Of a DNA stretch of 64,000 bases, positions 1 through 12,780 are shown one piece after another. The stretch lies in NCBI RefSeq assembly GCF_052324685.1, contig NC_135221.1:7361375-7425374 (forward strand), in the 5' to 3' direction. Below the pieces are notes generated by a model. That model had not been told where the DNA came from and did no database searches. It saw nothing but the letters and a program-made list of their open reading frames with translations. The translations under genes were made by a program, and so were the position numbers. This DNA is from Brachyhypopomus gauderio (taxonomy: Eukaryota; Chordata; Actinopteri; Gymnotiformes; Hypopomidae). The stretch's first letter is position 1; each line of letters opens with the position of its first letter.

Positions 1-1250
1 ATCTTTGTGAAGTGACCAGGCTGTCTAATTAGTTTGACATTTGTCCTGATATTTAAGTGTGCCTGTGCTTTCTCATAAGTAGTCTACTGTCTGTTATCAA
101 ACAACATCTAAGTACCGAAATAAATGTGTGCTAGGTCTTACCAAATAGATATAGCTGTAGATTACATTTTCATGTCTAAACTAGTTCTGCTTGTTCGTTG
201 GTTCACAATAGCAGTCTGCTGTGCAACTAAGTATTTCTCAGTTGGATTATATGGCAAATAGATTTAAATAAAGCAAGGGAAGTTTACCTGGAAGCCATTG
301 TGAAAAATGCTAAAAGTAAAAAAAAAATGCTGGTTATTAACAAATGCATAAAAATGTTAAATCTATCACACAGTGAATACTGAACTGAGGTAACTGAGGT
401 AGATACTTGACTCAAACCATTCAGTCCTAAGGAGAATGTTGAGAAAAGATATTTATGGAACACTGGTGGATTGTGCAGTTCATAGTAACTCATACAGAAA
501 CAGATTTTATACCTGAGTCATGTTATATGACTGCTCTGTGCCATCACTTTCCTCTTCAGGTGTGTTTGAACAAATTGATTAAAAGACAAAAAGTGTAATA
601 AAAAAAAACTAAGATCATCATAAATGATAGATAGTGAGAGTTTTGTGTGATTCCCCCTCTACCATTTAATAGTTTGTGTAACAATACTTTTGGGAAACCT
701 ACACTGTGGAGAGAAAATTATGTAAGCAATATCATAAATGGGACTTCGGGCTGTATGGTCTGTATCCTCCCCCAATGGTGAAAACTAGTGCTTGCAGTTA
801 GAGGCTCTTATATTGCTAACCCACTGCATTTTATTGGACACAAGACCTTTAGCCATTCTATACAACTTGTAAGGTACCAGCAAGCCTTCACCCACAAGTG
901 CACAAATTCACTGTTGCTGATACTCAGCTATGAGATCCAGCTGAGCTGCATGCTAATGATTGAGAATGCTAACACAGTTTACAGAGCTTCACATATGGAA
1001 GAAAGTCCGACATGGTTACACACGGAATGGGCGGGATAAGAATTTGATCATGTTGTCTAACAAGTCGTGTGTGTGTGGGTGGAAGAAACCAGTTTATTTG
1101 CAGAGTTTGACCATCAAAAGGAGGACTACAAGGTTTTGCAGATGACATACTTTTAAAGAGTTACCAAAAATTGAAGTAATAACAAAATAGAATTGAGAAA
1201 TATCTTGTTTGATTCAATTATTTTGATTTTTTTGTGTGTCGTTGGCATCT
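1..1250. other. upstream non-coding sequence
   Basis: This is AT-rich sequence 5' of the fam3-like gene. Only short ORFs without recognisable similarity are present on either strand, and I see no repeat or RNA gene. It may include part of the promoter or a 5' UTR intron of the downstream gene, but nothing in it fixes a transcription start. Confidence 0.4.
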
Positions 1251-1259
1251 TTTTTTCTC

Positions 1260-1352
1260 AGAGTCTGTGGGTAATCTGATTCCACAGAATCAGCCAGGAA
1301 GAGGAGAAGAGAAGAGAATCTGAAGAGAAGAACATGATCTATGTACGCACAG
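1260..1352 (+). other. candidate 5' exon of the fam3-like gene
   Basis: A purine-rich GAA/AGA stretch, resembling a splicing enhancer, is followed by an ATG at 1334 and a GT donor at 1353 (gttggt, weak). Spliced to the strong acceptor at 1451-1453 it reads MIYVRTVGPL straight into the MAHKKQ start in the same frame. That continuity supports a real exon, but a non-coding 5' UTR exon is equally possible. Confidence 0.4.
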
Positions 1353-4300
1353 GTTGGTTACTCAGATTCACACACTTTTTGTCACTTTATGTTGTGGTAT
1401 ATTTAATTTCATTGGTAAGATTTGCAGATTTATGTTGAAGCTTTTATTTTCAGTGGGGCCCCTTATGGCACATAAGAAACAGAGAAAAAACAGTAAGTTC
1501 TCATTAGCCCACATTAACAGGTTGTGTCCTTATGATCCTTCTTTAGGGAACCTATGCCAATAAAGATGTTCCGCATACTAGAAAAAACTATTACTGTATA
1601 TGTAACTAAACAGTATCAGAGTGTGTAATGTTATGCAATATTCCTGCAATATGTTATGCAAGTATAATTTATTCACATCATTATCATCGTCATTATTATT
1701 ATTCAGTTGCTATAGTATTAAATATTAATTCTACTACTAGTTACTAATAGTATTGCATGTAATACATATATTCTACTGTTTTCCCAGGAATATTGAAATC
1801 ATTTGTTATGGTATCTGCCTTCTTATTATTAATAACTCTAATTTTCAAGATCATAAAAATAAATCCAGGATTTGAAGGAGACAATGTAATAGGTGAGTAT
1901 TAAGAATGTGGCATATATAAATTCATCATCATCTTCTTCTTCTTTCGGCAATTCCCATTTAGGGGTCACCACAGCAGATCAAACTCCTCCATCTGGCCCT
2001 GTCCTGAGTGTCCTCCACTAACACACCAGCCACTCTCATAGCCTCTACCACTGCATCCATAAACCTCCTCTTAGCTCTACCTCTCCTCCTCTTGCCTGGA
2101 AGTTCCATCCTCAAGACCATCCTACCAATATACCTCTCCTCCCTCCTCTGTACATATCCAAACCATCTCAATCTCGCTTCTCTAACTTTATCTCCAAAAT
2201 ATGCCACATGTGCTGATCCTCTAATAAACTCATTTCTGATCCTATCCTTCCTCGTTACTCCAAATGAGAATCTCAACATCTTCATCTCAGACACCTCCAT
2301 CTCCCTCACCTGCCTCTTCGTCAGTGCCACTGTCTCCAGTCCATACAACATAGCAGATCTCACTACTGTCCTATAGATCTTTCCTTTCATTCTACCGACA
2401 CCCTTCTATCACAGATCACCCCATCCAAAAAACCCTGCCTGCACTCTCTTCTTTACCTCTCTTTCATTTCCTCCATTACTCTGTACCCTCAACCCTAAGT
2501 AGGTAAACTTGTCAAACTTCACCAAATCAACTCCTTGTAACTGGACCTGTCCACCGTCTGCCCTCTCATTCACACACATGTACTCTGTTTTACTCCTGCT
2601 CACTTTCATTCCCCTGCTCTCCAAAGCATATCTCCATCTTTCCAAGCTCACCTCCACCTGCTCCTTACTCTCACTACAGATCACAATGTCATCAGCAAAT
2701 ATCATAGTCCAAGGGGACTCCTGCCTAACCTCGGCCGTCAGTCTGTCCATAACAATTGCGAACAGGAAGGGACTCAGGGCTGATCCCTGATGTAGTCCTA
2801 GCCCCAATTTAAACCCGTCTGTCATTCCTACCGCACATCTCACTGCTGTCACATTGTTCTCATACATATCCTGCACCACCCTAACATACTCTTATGCTAC
2901 TCCTGACTTCCTCATACAATACCACAGCTCCTGTCTCGGTACTCTATCATAAGCTTTCTCTAAGTCAACAAACACACAATGTAACTCCTTCTGTCTTTCC
3001 CTATACTTCTTCATTAACACTCTCGAAGCAAACAGAGCATCTGTGGTGCACTTAGCTGGCATGAAACCATACTGCTGCTCACAGATCTCTACCTCTCCTC
3101 TAAGCCTAGCTTCCACTACTCTTTCCTGGATTTTCAGGCTGTGACTGATCAACTTTATTCCCCTGTAATTAATACAGCTCTGAATGTCGCGCTTATTCAT
3201 GAAAATCGGCACCATTATGCTTCATCTCCACTCCTATTAAATAACCCAGTCAAAAACTCCACTGCTGTCTCTCCCAAACATTTCCATGCCTCCACTGGAA
3301 TATCATCTGGTCCAACTGCCTTACCATACTTCATTCTCCGAATTGCAGCCCTTACTTCCTCCTTGCTCACCTGGGGCACTTCCTGATTCACAACCTCTAC
3401 CTCTTCTAACCTACTTTCCCTTTCATTATCTTGATTAATCAGTTCCTCAAAATACTCCTTCCACCTTCCCAAGACACTCTCCTCACCAGACAACACATTT
3501 CCATCTTTATCCTTTATCATTCTAACCTGCTGCACATCCTGCCCATCACGGTTTCTCTGTCAGGCCAATCTGTACAGATCCTTTTGCCCTTCCTTAGTGG
3601 CCAACTTCTCATACAGCTTGCTATATGCCTTCTCTTTAGGTTCTGCCACTGCTCTCTTTGCCTTACGACACATCTCCTTGTACCTCTGTCTACTTTCTTC
3701 ATCTTGCTGAAAATCCCAATTCTTTTTAGCCAACTGCTTTCCTCTCAACCACTTTCCTTTCTTGAACTTCCTCATTTCACCATCACGGCTCCTTGTCTAT
3801 CTTCCTCTGTCCTGAGGTCACACCAAGTACCTTCCTAGCCACATCACTCACTGCATTTGAAGTCTCATCCCAGGTATCCAGAACACCACCATCATTACCC
3901 ATGACCTGCCTCACCTCATCCCTGAATTTTACACCACAGTCCTCATCCTTTAACTTCCACCACTTGATCTTAGGTTCCGCTCTCACTCTCTTCCTCTTCT
4001 TCACCTCCAAAACCATCCTGCATATCACCATCCTATGCTGTTTAGCTACACTCTCCCCTGGTAACACCTTGCAATCACTAACCTCTTTCAGGTTTCGTCT
4101 CCTACAGAGGATATAGTCGACCTGTGTGCATCTTCTCCCACTCTTATATGTTACCCTGTTCTCTTCCTTTTTCTTAAAGTAAGTGTTAACTACACTTTTA
4201 GCAAAATCTACCACCATTTATCCTTCCGTATTCCTTTCTTTAACACCATATCTACCCAACACCTCCTCATCACCACTGTTCTCTCCACCAACATGTCCAT

Positions 4301-7300
4301 TTAAATCTGCTCCAATGACCACTCTCTCTTCTTTAGGAACCTGCAAAACAACTTCATCTAACTCTCTCCAGAATTCTTCTTTCTCCTCCCCATCACAACT
4401 TACCTGAGGAGCATAAGCACTGATGACATTCATCATCACCCCATCAATCTCTAACTTTACACAGATCACCCTGTCACTTACTCTCTTTACCTCCACTACA
4501 CTCTTACTAAACTCATCCTTCAGGATTATCCCTACTCCATTTCTCTTCCTGTCTACACCATGATAGAAGAGTTTGAAGCCACCACCAATGCTCCTGGCCT
4601 TGCTCCCCTTCCACTTGTATATCTATCTTACACACAGTATATCTATCTTCCTTCTCTCCATCACATCAGCTAGCTCTCTCCTTCAGAGGTGTATAATCCA
4701 GGTTCAGAAAGTAAAGTCCTCACCAGGATTTTGCTCAGGCTTCCTGGATTGTGTTGATTCCACTAATTCTACCTGGATTACACTAATTAGAAAATCTAGC
4801 AAGCTTGAGCAAAATCCTGGTGAAGACTTTTACTTTCTGAACCTGGATTATACACCTCTGCTCTCCCTTTACCTGTCAGAGAGCCCACATTCAATGTACC
4901 AATTCTAACCTCCACCTTCCTGCTCTGCCACCTCTCATTCAGCTTCAGAACCGTCTTCGCCCCTCTCCTCCTCCTCCTTGTCCCAACAGTAGTCCAATTT
5001 CCGCTCTTGCTCTTCCTCTGGCTCTTTCTCTCTTCTCTTGCTCTTCCTCTTCTTCTCGTTTCTTCTTCCTTGCACCGTGAGACAACCTGCACCCGTCAGT
5101 ATTTCTGTTTCCATTAGGTATTATCATTGTTACTTTAATCTAGTATGGTTATGTTATTGTTTTATATTTTGTTGAATATCGAATAAATCTGGTTAGTGAT
5201 GTAGCCACAGTCTTCCTTGGTTATTGCTATGGTGGAGAAGATGAGCTCATTATTAATATCAGGTAAAAGTAAACAATGCTAACACCAATTCCCTCTAAAG
5301 TATCTATAAAGTATTATCTGCAGCGCATGTTTATGATAAACCTCTAACAAAGCAGGCTATCGTTTATATCAAGGAACTTTATAAAGTTGGTTAGGTATAT
5401 TCTGTAACATGCACTGAGCTATTTGAGAAGTGAGTTATTTTAGATTCTTACCAACTATAACTTATAGTCTTATTACAGTTTGAAGAAATCCATTCTTATC
5501 AAACATTCTTATGTTATGTTTATTCTTCACTACTTCATGTTTTTTAGCACACGACAAAAACAAATATGGAAATACTAAACAAATGACAAATTTAAACCAA
5601 ATCAGTATTTGATGTGACCACTCTTTGCCTTCAAAATAGCATCAGTTCTTCTACTTGCAAGGAGGCTGTTGCAAACTTCTTGGAGAACAGATCTTCTGTG
5701 GATGTAGGCTTGCTCAAATACTTCTGTCTAAATGTTGAGATCAGGGTTTTTTGGGGAGTATATCAACTCTTCCAGGACTTCATCTACCTCTTTACATTGA
5801 AGATAGTACTTCACGACATTGACTGTATGTTTGGGGTTATTATCATGCTGCAGAATAAATAAATATTTCTCAGCATTGAGGACATCATTAATCCTGACCA
5901 AGTCCCCAACTCCATTTGCTAAAATGTAGCCCATAAACCTGCAAGGAACCTCCATCGTGTTTCAATGTTGCCTGCAGATGTGCATTATTCTCCTGCCCTC
6001 CAGCCCTGGTGCAAATAAACCGCGTTTTGCTACAGCCAAATATTTCACATTTTGTCTCATCACTCCAGAGTACATGCAGCCATTTTTCTGCTCCCCAGTT
6101 CCCATGTTTTTAGTATAGTAGAGTATAGTATAGTACAGTTTTCCTTGCTTACAAATGAAAGGTATGGCATTTTGGCCACAACTCATCCATGAAGACCACT
6201 TCATGATTTGATGTTGATTTGATTTTATCTGCTGCACTTTTCCTTAGCCAGCCATTGCAGCTTGTAATCATTATCACCTGTTTGTTATAATTGGTTAACC
6301 ATCAGACTATAATCCTACACTATATGCGACATTTCTCTTTGCAGGATTTATTCCTAACAATAGTTTGTACAGAAAAACAGCAAAAAATTTCCTCTGCTCT
6401 AAATACTACATTTAATGTCATTAGCTTCCAGTGTCCATGCTCTCTGTGGGCTCCCAGATCCATGCCCTATGGATCATTTGGCCTTTAAGATTTCCAGTGG
6501 AGCAACAGACCTAATAGGCCCAAAAATTTGTACTGATGGAAAAATGTAAGTTTTTCTTTTTATAGAAAGAAATAATTTACATTGCATTATTACATTAATA
6601 TGCTATTTTAAGTAACATTGACATTAATTACATGTCATACTATTTACAATACATTTTCTTTCAGGATAATAGATGGAATGAACAAAAATGGGGGACAAGG
6701 AATTAACATTGCTGTTGTTAATGGTAACTAGCGTACATTTAATTTAAGTTTAAAATTCTTAATGTAAACAGATTATAAATATTCTGCATTTTGTGCTGAT
6801 AAATCTATTCAGTCTGCATTGTCCAGACTGATATACTGAGTAATATACTGCACAACATTCTGGATTTTTAGTTTGTTTGCTCATTCATATTTTTAGGACA
6901 AACTGGAGAACTTATCAGTACAGCTACCTTTGACATGTGGAATGGTGGTATATAACTCAGCATCCAGGATGTTTTCATATAAAGTCATATTTCTATCAAT
7001 TCCATCTAAGTGCATCATTATTACACCTGTTATTTACGTTTTCTTTTCAGTTTAAAAATGCTTCACTGATATGTTTATCCTTATATCATAGAGGTAGAGC
7101 CACTAATAGAATTTCTGAAGACAATTAAAGATGGCTCATTTGTGCTAATGGCATCCTCTGACGATCCAGCAACAAGGTCTAGTATAAGAGTCTAAGGCTA
7201 CAGTATGCCTGTTTGGAGCTGCCTGGGGTGCGTTGTCAATAGAGTACAACTTACTCTCAATGTGCTGCTAATACAACAGAGATGTTTTGTCACAGACTTA

Positions 7301-7667
7301 ATGACGAGGCAAGGACACGGATCGGTGAGCTTGGCAGTTCATACATATCAGTTCTGGGGTTCAGAGATAACTGGGTCTTTGTGGGAGGAAAAGGAATCAA
7401 GAGCATGAAGCCTTTGGAACAGGTAAATTAAAGTCATTCCTGCATTGCAGCACATGCCCTTTATGCCATGACATGCTCGATACTTGTGAACAGAAGGTTC
7501 AAGAATTTCTAATCCATTGCCTATCATTTTTCTTTCAGCATATAAGGAATGACAAGGCACTTAACAAATATGATAACTGGCCAGAAATGCTCGAAATGCA
7601 GGGCTGCATACCCTACAGCAAAGAGCCTGGCCTGGAACTAATTACTAACACTTTTTGGCTGAAGTAG
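1334..7667 (+). CDS. fam3c: FAM3-family secreted protein (FAM3C/ILEI-like), 8 coding exons
   Basis: Exons joined in phase: 1465-1492 (optionally 1334-1352 plus 1454-1492), 1788-1892, 6425-6545, 6665-6723, 6897-6947, 7092-7176, 7296-7422 and 7539-7667. From the Met at 1465 the total is 705 nt, or 234 aa; human FAM3C is 227 aa. FAM3 proteins are small secreted cytokine-like factors (FAM3C is ILEI). Seen here: a basic N-terminus, a hydrophobic segment at about residues 14-30 (signal peptide or anchor), then the FAM3 GG domain. Recognisable family stretches are [43 protein letters not shown] and EMQGCIP, with the four conserved cysteines. The C-terminus runs about 15 residues beyond the CIP motif, longer than in human FAM3C. 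The donor after exon 6 (gtctag) is weak. An upstream in-frame ATG at 1334 has a better Kozak context and would add 10 residues. FAM3 membership is firm; which paralogue (C versus D or a fish-specific copy) is inferred. Confidence 0.85.
1925..5115 (-). pseudogene. decayed RTE-like non-LTR retrotransposon in fam3 intron 2
   Basis: Read on the - strand, fragments run in order. The N-terminal endonuclease start ([14 protein letters not shown]) is near 4865-4910. More endonuclease ([18 protein letters not shown]) lies at 4218-4496, with its C-terminal part at 3783-4217. A linker follows at 3215-3775. The reverse transcriptase spans 2892-3215 (AYDRVPR) and 2409-2879 ([10 protein letters not shown] and the FADD catalytic motif). 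The C-terminal region is at 1959-2390. Frameshifts and stops separate the pieces, so no full protein is made from this copy. The 3' end near 1925 is a short GAA/GAT-type simple tail typical of RTE-like elements. It is antisense to the host gene. Clade assignment rests on motif order and the endonuclease type, from memory. Confidence 0.8.
4684..4860. mobile_element. hAT-type palindromic MITE nested in the RTE copy
   Basis: The two ends, about 57 bp each, are inverted copies with only a few mismatches. Both outer termini read CAGAGGTGTA, which matches the hAT terminal consensus and resembles Tol2. The flanks ctctcctt (4676-4683) and ctctccctt (4861-4869) look like a slightly decayed 8-bp target duplication. 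Removing the insert and one flank restores continuous endonuclease coding on the - strand (GKGR then [12 protein letters not shown]). The element is therefore younger than the retrotransposon copy and non-autonomous. Confidence 0.82.
5560..6245 (-). pseudogene. decayed Tc1/mariner transposase fragment
   Basis: The + strand has text typical of fish Tc1 copies read backwards. On the - strand, two fragments (5962-6237 and 5728-5955) contain HDNNPKHT followed by SPKNPDLNI, the second and third catalytic blocks of a DD34E transposase, with stops and frameshifts. The N-terminal DNA-binding half is missing and I could not define terminal inverted repeats, so this is a dead, truncated copy. It lies between the RTE copy and fam3 exon 3. 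Confidence 0.75.
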
Positions 7668-7934
7668 TCCATTCTCTCACGATCAGCAGCAGACTTGTTA
7701 AACTTCAACATGGTAGTCTGAGGGATATTAAAAGTACTGATGTAATGTATTTGCCATTTTTAATATTCTGTAGCACAATTTGGTATTTATTTATGCTATA
7801 TGTTAATTAGAAATATTTGTTGTTATTTTTCTTTACTCTAGAAATATATACTTTTTTAAATAACAAGAAAGTGAAAAGATTTTAAAATCTTATTTTTGCT
7901 TGTTAACAACTTCTGTAACAAATTACACAATTTA

Positions 7935-7940
7935 AATAAA
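7935..7940 (+). terminator. polyA signal of the fam3-like gene
   Basis: AATAAA lies about 270 nt after the stop codon in AT-rich 3' UTR. It is the first canonical hexamer I see, and only about 310 nt separate it from the cbll1 GC-box. Confidence 0.5.
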
Positions 7941-8244
7941 TATTTCATCAAGAAATTAAATTATACCTGTTTAATATTAAAACCATTACTAAAGCCATTA
8001 AGTCCCCTGTCTTTAATTAATTGTAAGTAAGTATTGGGTTAAATAAAGTCTCGGGAACTTCAGTAATAATCAGATTAAACGAAGCGAAATGAAATTATAT
8101 GTCTTTAGCATATATCGCATTATCATAAACTCGAGGTAAAAGTAAAAAAAATAATAAACTAAACCAATTTAGGATGTCTGCCTAACACATATGCCTAGAA
8201 GGTATGCTTAACATCATGCACAACGCTGGTAGTAAAATGATGAC

Positions 8245-8301
8245 AAATGCCCCGCCCACCTAGGATGAGAGACAGGGACCCAGAATGCAAAGCGTGAAGT
8301 C
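8245..8301 (+). promoter_or_regulatory. cbll1 core promoter/5' UTR with GC-box
   Basis: CCCCGCCCACC at about 8250-8260 is a Sp1/KLF-type site roughly 50 nt upstream of the cbll1 start codon at 8302. CpG-rich sequence (including a GCGCGCG run near 8518) continues into intron 1, as expected of a housekeeping promoter without a TATA box. The transcription start is not determined. Confidence 0.45.
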
Positions 8302-11300
8302 ATGGACCAAAATGGTAAGCAACAAGCAAGCTAATAAATCAAGCTGCCTTTAAAAGGTTGTTTGTTTCAAATTGTCCCGATATCCCCGTTTAATTTGCAC
8401 CTGATGTCTGAAGCATCCAGAATGCTACATTCACTTTGTAGTTTTTGACGCCCAGCAATTTTTATCTTAAGTACCGAATGCTGGCTAGCCAGCTAGCCGT
8501 TGTATCTCAGTAGCGACGCGCGCGCCATTCGCGCGTGCAGGTCATCGGGAGGCTATGTAGTTAGCATAGTTAGCACAGCTAACGTTAGCTAACGAGGATG
8601 TGTTATTGACGAATACTTCTTAATACCTGCTCAGAAAACACTGTGACACACATGGTTGTCTTGTCAGTTATTTGCAAAGCCCTGAATAATATCTGTTGTT
8701 TTTAGTCCAGTGGTTTGCCTGCACCCAGATGGATAACCAGCCAGATATTCTACCTAGTTTGATGGCTAACTAGTTAGCAGTATAGCAACAGATCTGTAAA
8801 GGACAAGACACCAGCTGGTTAGCGCAGCTTCTGCCATCGTTCAGTGGCAGTGACATGTTGTAGTTAACCATTATAACAATATTATCTTGTTGATTTCCAA
8901 GTGAAATATTACTATTTGGGTTCCAAGTTAATATGTAGGAAACATTATTCAAGTGTTTAACTGTGAGAAGAGCACACACTCGATTTGGGCGTTTCTTATT
9001 TTTATTTTTTCATTCTTTGTTAATCAATATTCAGCTCAGGCTTTAACATTTAATGTGCAAAAAAAGCCAGTTAATTCTTCACATGGGGTAATTGTGTTTT
9101 TCATTTCCTGTCCTGATCAGAATTATGCAGTTAGCTCTATTAGTGACCCAGAACCGTGTTGCCCGTGTGATGCATGTGTGTGTACAGTGGACAATGATCT
9201 TCAGGGAACCGATAGCTCAGGGACTCTTGGAGGTCCTGATGTTCGCCGGAGGATTCCCATCAAGTTACTGTCCAAACAGCCTGTGAGAAGCAAGCCCATT
9301 GTCCGGGCGCAGCGACCCACTCCCCGACTGCCCTCCAATGGTCAAAGTGATGAAGGTAGACATTATGTACATACATGAACGTAAAGTAGTACAGAATCAT
9401 TGCCTGCCTATTATTCTTGAGATACTCCTGTTACTATAGCATGTCCACATGTCTGATCACAAGTTGGTTTCAGTAAGATATTTAATTATCTATAAGCATT
9501 TCATTCAGACTTTAGCTTTTTCTGTAAATGTGTCATGAGATTTCAGCATCTAAAGTATTTGGACTTCTGTGACTTCTAGAGCCTTTCATCTGCAAGAAAG
9601 AGGAGAGGTTTGAGTGCAAATCTGGAGATGCCTATGGAAGCCAGAGGAGGTTTCCCCATCCTTTATTTTGGGACTACAAGGTACTTGTTGGTCCTGGGAA
9701 TGCCATGATTATCTTCTTACTGCAACAGCATACTGACCTCTCTGTTCATCATTTAGGCTTTTTTTTGTAACTGAATCATTTCTATTTTCACAGCTGAACT
9801 TGGTTGGAGAGAGGGATGAAACTCCGGTTCATTTCTGTGACAAATGCGGCCTGCCCATAAAGATATATGGACGAATGGTAAAAATGTTTTGTTTGTTTCA
9901 AGACTGTACTGTGTATTAACACCAGTTGCTGTTTTTTTCTTTAATGATTTGCATTTAGTTTTCTCATCTCATTTATCTTTTAAGTGTAAAAATAACTGGA
10001 TTTGTATAACTGTACTTTTTTTCTCATATCATTTAAAAATTAATCTTCTCAGCTTCAATGAGTTCTGCTGATTTTAAATATTGGTACCTCTGTTATGTTT
10101 AAACAGATTCCCTGCAAGCATGTATTTTGCTACGACTGTGCTGTGCTTTATGAGAAGAAAAGTGACAAGATGTGTCCAGGGTAAGTCTTTTCCTGGAGCT
10201 AATTCAAATAACTGCTGTGTTTAAACCAACATGCTGCTATTTATGTATATAGTGAACTATTGTTGCTCTCCTACATCGTTCTTTTATTGTAAAAACAAAA
10301 ATAGATTTTCATTGTTTTACATTGCTAATTTAATGTGTAGATATTTAGCCATAAAATATTAGTGTTAAGAACTGCATGATTGTGTATCATTTCCACTTCC
10401 TGTACTAAATTCTAAGTTCAGTTTCTCCCTGTACAGCTGCACAGACGCGGTCCAGCGCATCGAGCAGTGTCAGCGTGGCTCTCTCTTCATGTGCAGCATC
10501 GTGCAGGGCTGCAAGCGCACCTACCTCTCTCAGCGGGACCTGCAGGCCCACATCAACCACCGCCACATGAGGTCGGGGAAGCCCGGAGGCCCGCGGCCCG
10601 AGCCTGTCCACCCGGCACCGACTCCCACCCCGAACTCCGACCCACCAGACCGCTTCCGCTTGCCGCCGCCGCCTCACCTGCCCAAGGCCCACTCGCTGAT
10701 CCCTCCCCCACTGCAGGCTCACGAGCCCTATGGCCAGCCGCCCCCTGCCTCGCCTTCCGCCACTGACCTGGGGCCTTCGTCTCGAGCCCTCCCGCCGGAG
10801 ACGTTCCGCATAGCCACCGTCACCACGCGCAAGCACAGTAACCTCATCACTGTGCCCATCCAGGATGACTCTGGGAGCAGCGGCCCGTCTCCACGTGAGG
10901 CTCTCCCACAGACTCCCCCCGGGCCACCTCCACACCACCACCCCGGGGACTACCCAGGCCAGTCTGTGGTGTCCCATCCTCACCACATCATGCCCCCACC
11001 TCAGCAGCAGCATTACGGGCCTCCCCCGCCTCCACCTCCCCCTCTTAGCCACCCCATGCAGCACCCCCCCCAGGCCTCCGCCGCTCCCCACATGGTCTAC
11101 AACCAAGCGCCTCCAATGTCCACTGCGCCCCCTCCTATCACCCCTCCACCTGGACACATCATTAACCAACTGCCCCCGTTCATGAACCACCCTCTGCCTG
11201 GTCCTCTCCCTCAACACGGGGGTCCACCAGTTAGCGGACCACCACCTCATCACTATAACCCTAACTCCATGCCACAGGACCAGGGCACCCTCAGCCCACC

Positions 11301-11442
11301 CTTTACTCAGCCTGGGGGTTTGAGCCCAGGCATGTGGCCTGCTCCACGAGGCCCTCATCCCCCTCGCATGCAGGGACCTCCACCCCAAGGTCAGATGCCC
11401 CACCACCCAGAACAGGCCCGGTATAGACCATACTACCAATAA
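8302..11442 (+). CDS. cbll1: CBLL1/Hakai RING E3 ubiquitin ligase, m6A-writer subunit
   Basis: Exons 8302-8314, 9188-9355, 9580-9680, 9794-9877, 10107-10180 and 10437-11442 join in phase to 1446 nt, 481 aa; human is 491. Hakai is an E3 ligase first described for E-cadherin and is also a subunit of the WTAP/VIRMA/ZC3H13 m6A-methyltransferase complex. Seen here: a RING at about residues 109-148 (CDKC, CKHVFC, CPGC), then a C2H2-like finger at about 166-190 (CSIVQGC, HINHRH). RING and finger together form the HYB phosphotyrosine-binding dimer. [14 protein letters not shown] is followed by a very long Pro/His-rich tail ending YRPYYQ, as in human. The first exon encodes only MDQN plus one base; the match of the next exon (DNDLQGT) supports it. 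The tail is GC-rich, which creates a long antisense ORF that is not a gene. Confidence 0.95.
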
Positions 11443-11608
11443 CACTTGGCTTGTGTCCGTTTAAGACAGTTTGAAATGACAATATCACTGATAATTGAAC
11501 TCGTGTCAGTTCACAGGTTGAGCTGTGTGTATGTGTGCCTGTAATGACATGATTCACATGTTAGTGTTTTGTAAGCTTATTGGGTATTTTGTCTTATAAC
11601 AGATAAGG

Positions 11609-11744
11609 AATAAATGTGTAATTCTAAGTTTGAAAGACAAGAAAGAATGGTGCACTGCAGTCATATTTTAGCTTGAATGGTTTTCTTAACACATAACATT
11701 TTAAACATTTAAAGAAATATCTTGTACCTATTGACTGCAATAAA
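11609..11744 (+). terminator. cbll1 polyA signals
   Basis: AATAAA occurs at 11609-11614 and again at 11739-11744, about 170 and 300 nt after the cbll1 stop. Either could define the 3' end; two give the option of alternative polyadenylation. Confidence 0.5.
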
Positions 11745-11799
11745 TGACACTTCCAACAGATAAATGTCCATGTTTACCACTGTGTTGTATTGTTCTTTT

Positions 11800-12780
11800 T
11801 CACCAGTTAAGTCGCCTTTTTGCTCGGTTGTGACACTCATCCGTTTTTTAGCTTCTTTTAATTACCACATGAAGGAGTAAAATGTACTTGTCTAAATTTG
11901 TAAGCATTTACTCTTCTTCAGGACCAAAATATTGAGACATTTTAAATAATGGATCTATGATTGATGTGAAGAGTGTGAATGTAGTTGAATATGTTACTAT
12001 ACCCTACCAGATGTTAAATCACATCTTCAGACTGTGTATTAGGCCACATTAACGCTCATTTTAATTACCATGCTGATGAGAGATTTGTTAATTAGCTAGT
12101 GAGTTCATTCAGACGTATGAAGGTGTGAAGAATCGATTGGTTTGGCCTGGCTTGAGGAGAGATGTGTTGTGTTCTTACACTGGTGCTGGTTTTCTTTGTC
12201 CACAGGGGGGTGCTGCTCGCAATATATTCATTCCACTATCTCGCACACAAACTTCATACGTACATTTTGGACTACAACATTGTAATTAATTTGTATGCTA
12301 TTTATGCTCTTTATCTGTATGAAATGTATTTATCTGGGAAAGTGAATGGAACTGAGTACTAACACTACCAAAACAATTTGACTACACAATAAAAAGGAAT
12401 GTTAAAAAAGTATTTTCGTAAAACTTTCTTTTCAAATATACGCTCTTATTTTAGACAACGGTAATGATCTTTCCTTGAAAATAAAGTGGAAAGAAAGGAG
12501 TTGTAGAGATGTTGCCCCTTTAAGGCAGGGCCCACTCGTCTACCAGTAGACTAATTAATACAATAAAAACTAACCATATGCTTAGAAACGAATTGTTTTG
12601 CATAGACATATATCTCGGTAATGACATTAGAAACCTAATTTGCAAGCAAAAAATACAGGCGTGCTCGCAGACGTGGTAATGTGAATGCTTATGCACTTTT
12701 AAAATTTTATTTTACATTTCATATAAACTAACCTGGACAGTAAACGCGCCAGGCTGCGGCTTGCGCTGACTTCATCCTCG
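11800..12780. other. cbll1-celsr1 intergenic sequence
   Basis: AT-rich spacer without a recognisable gene or repeat. The region from about 12720 becomes CpG-rich and belongs to the celsr1 promoter. Confidence 0.5.

Noticed and set aside
10405..11445. 346-codon antisense ORF opposite cbll1
   Set aside because: It mirrors the GC-rich Pro-rich last exon of cbll1 and has no recognisable domain.
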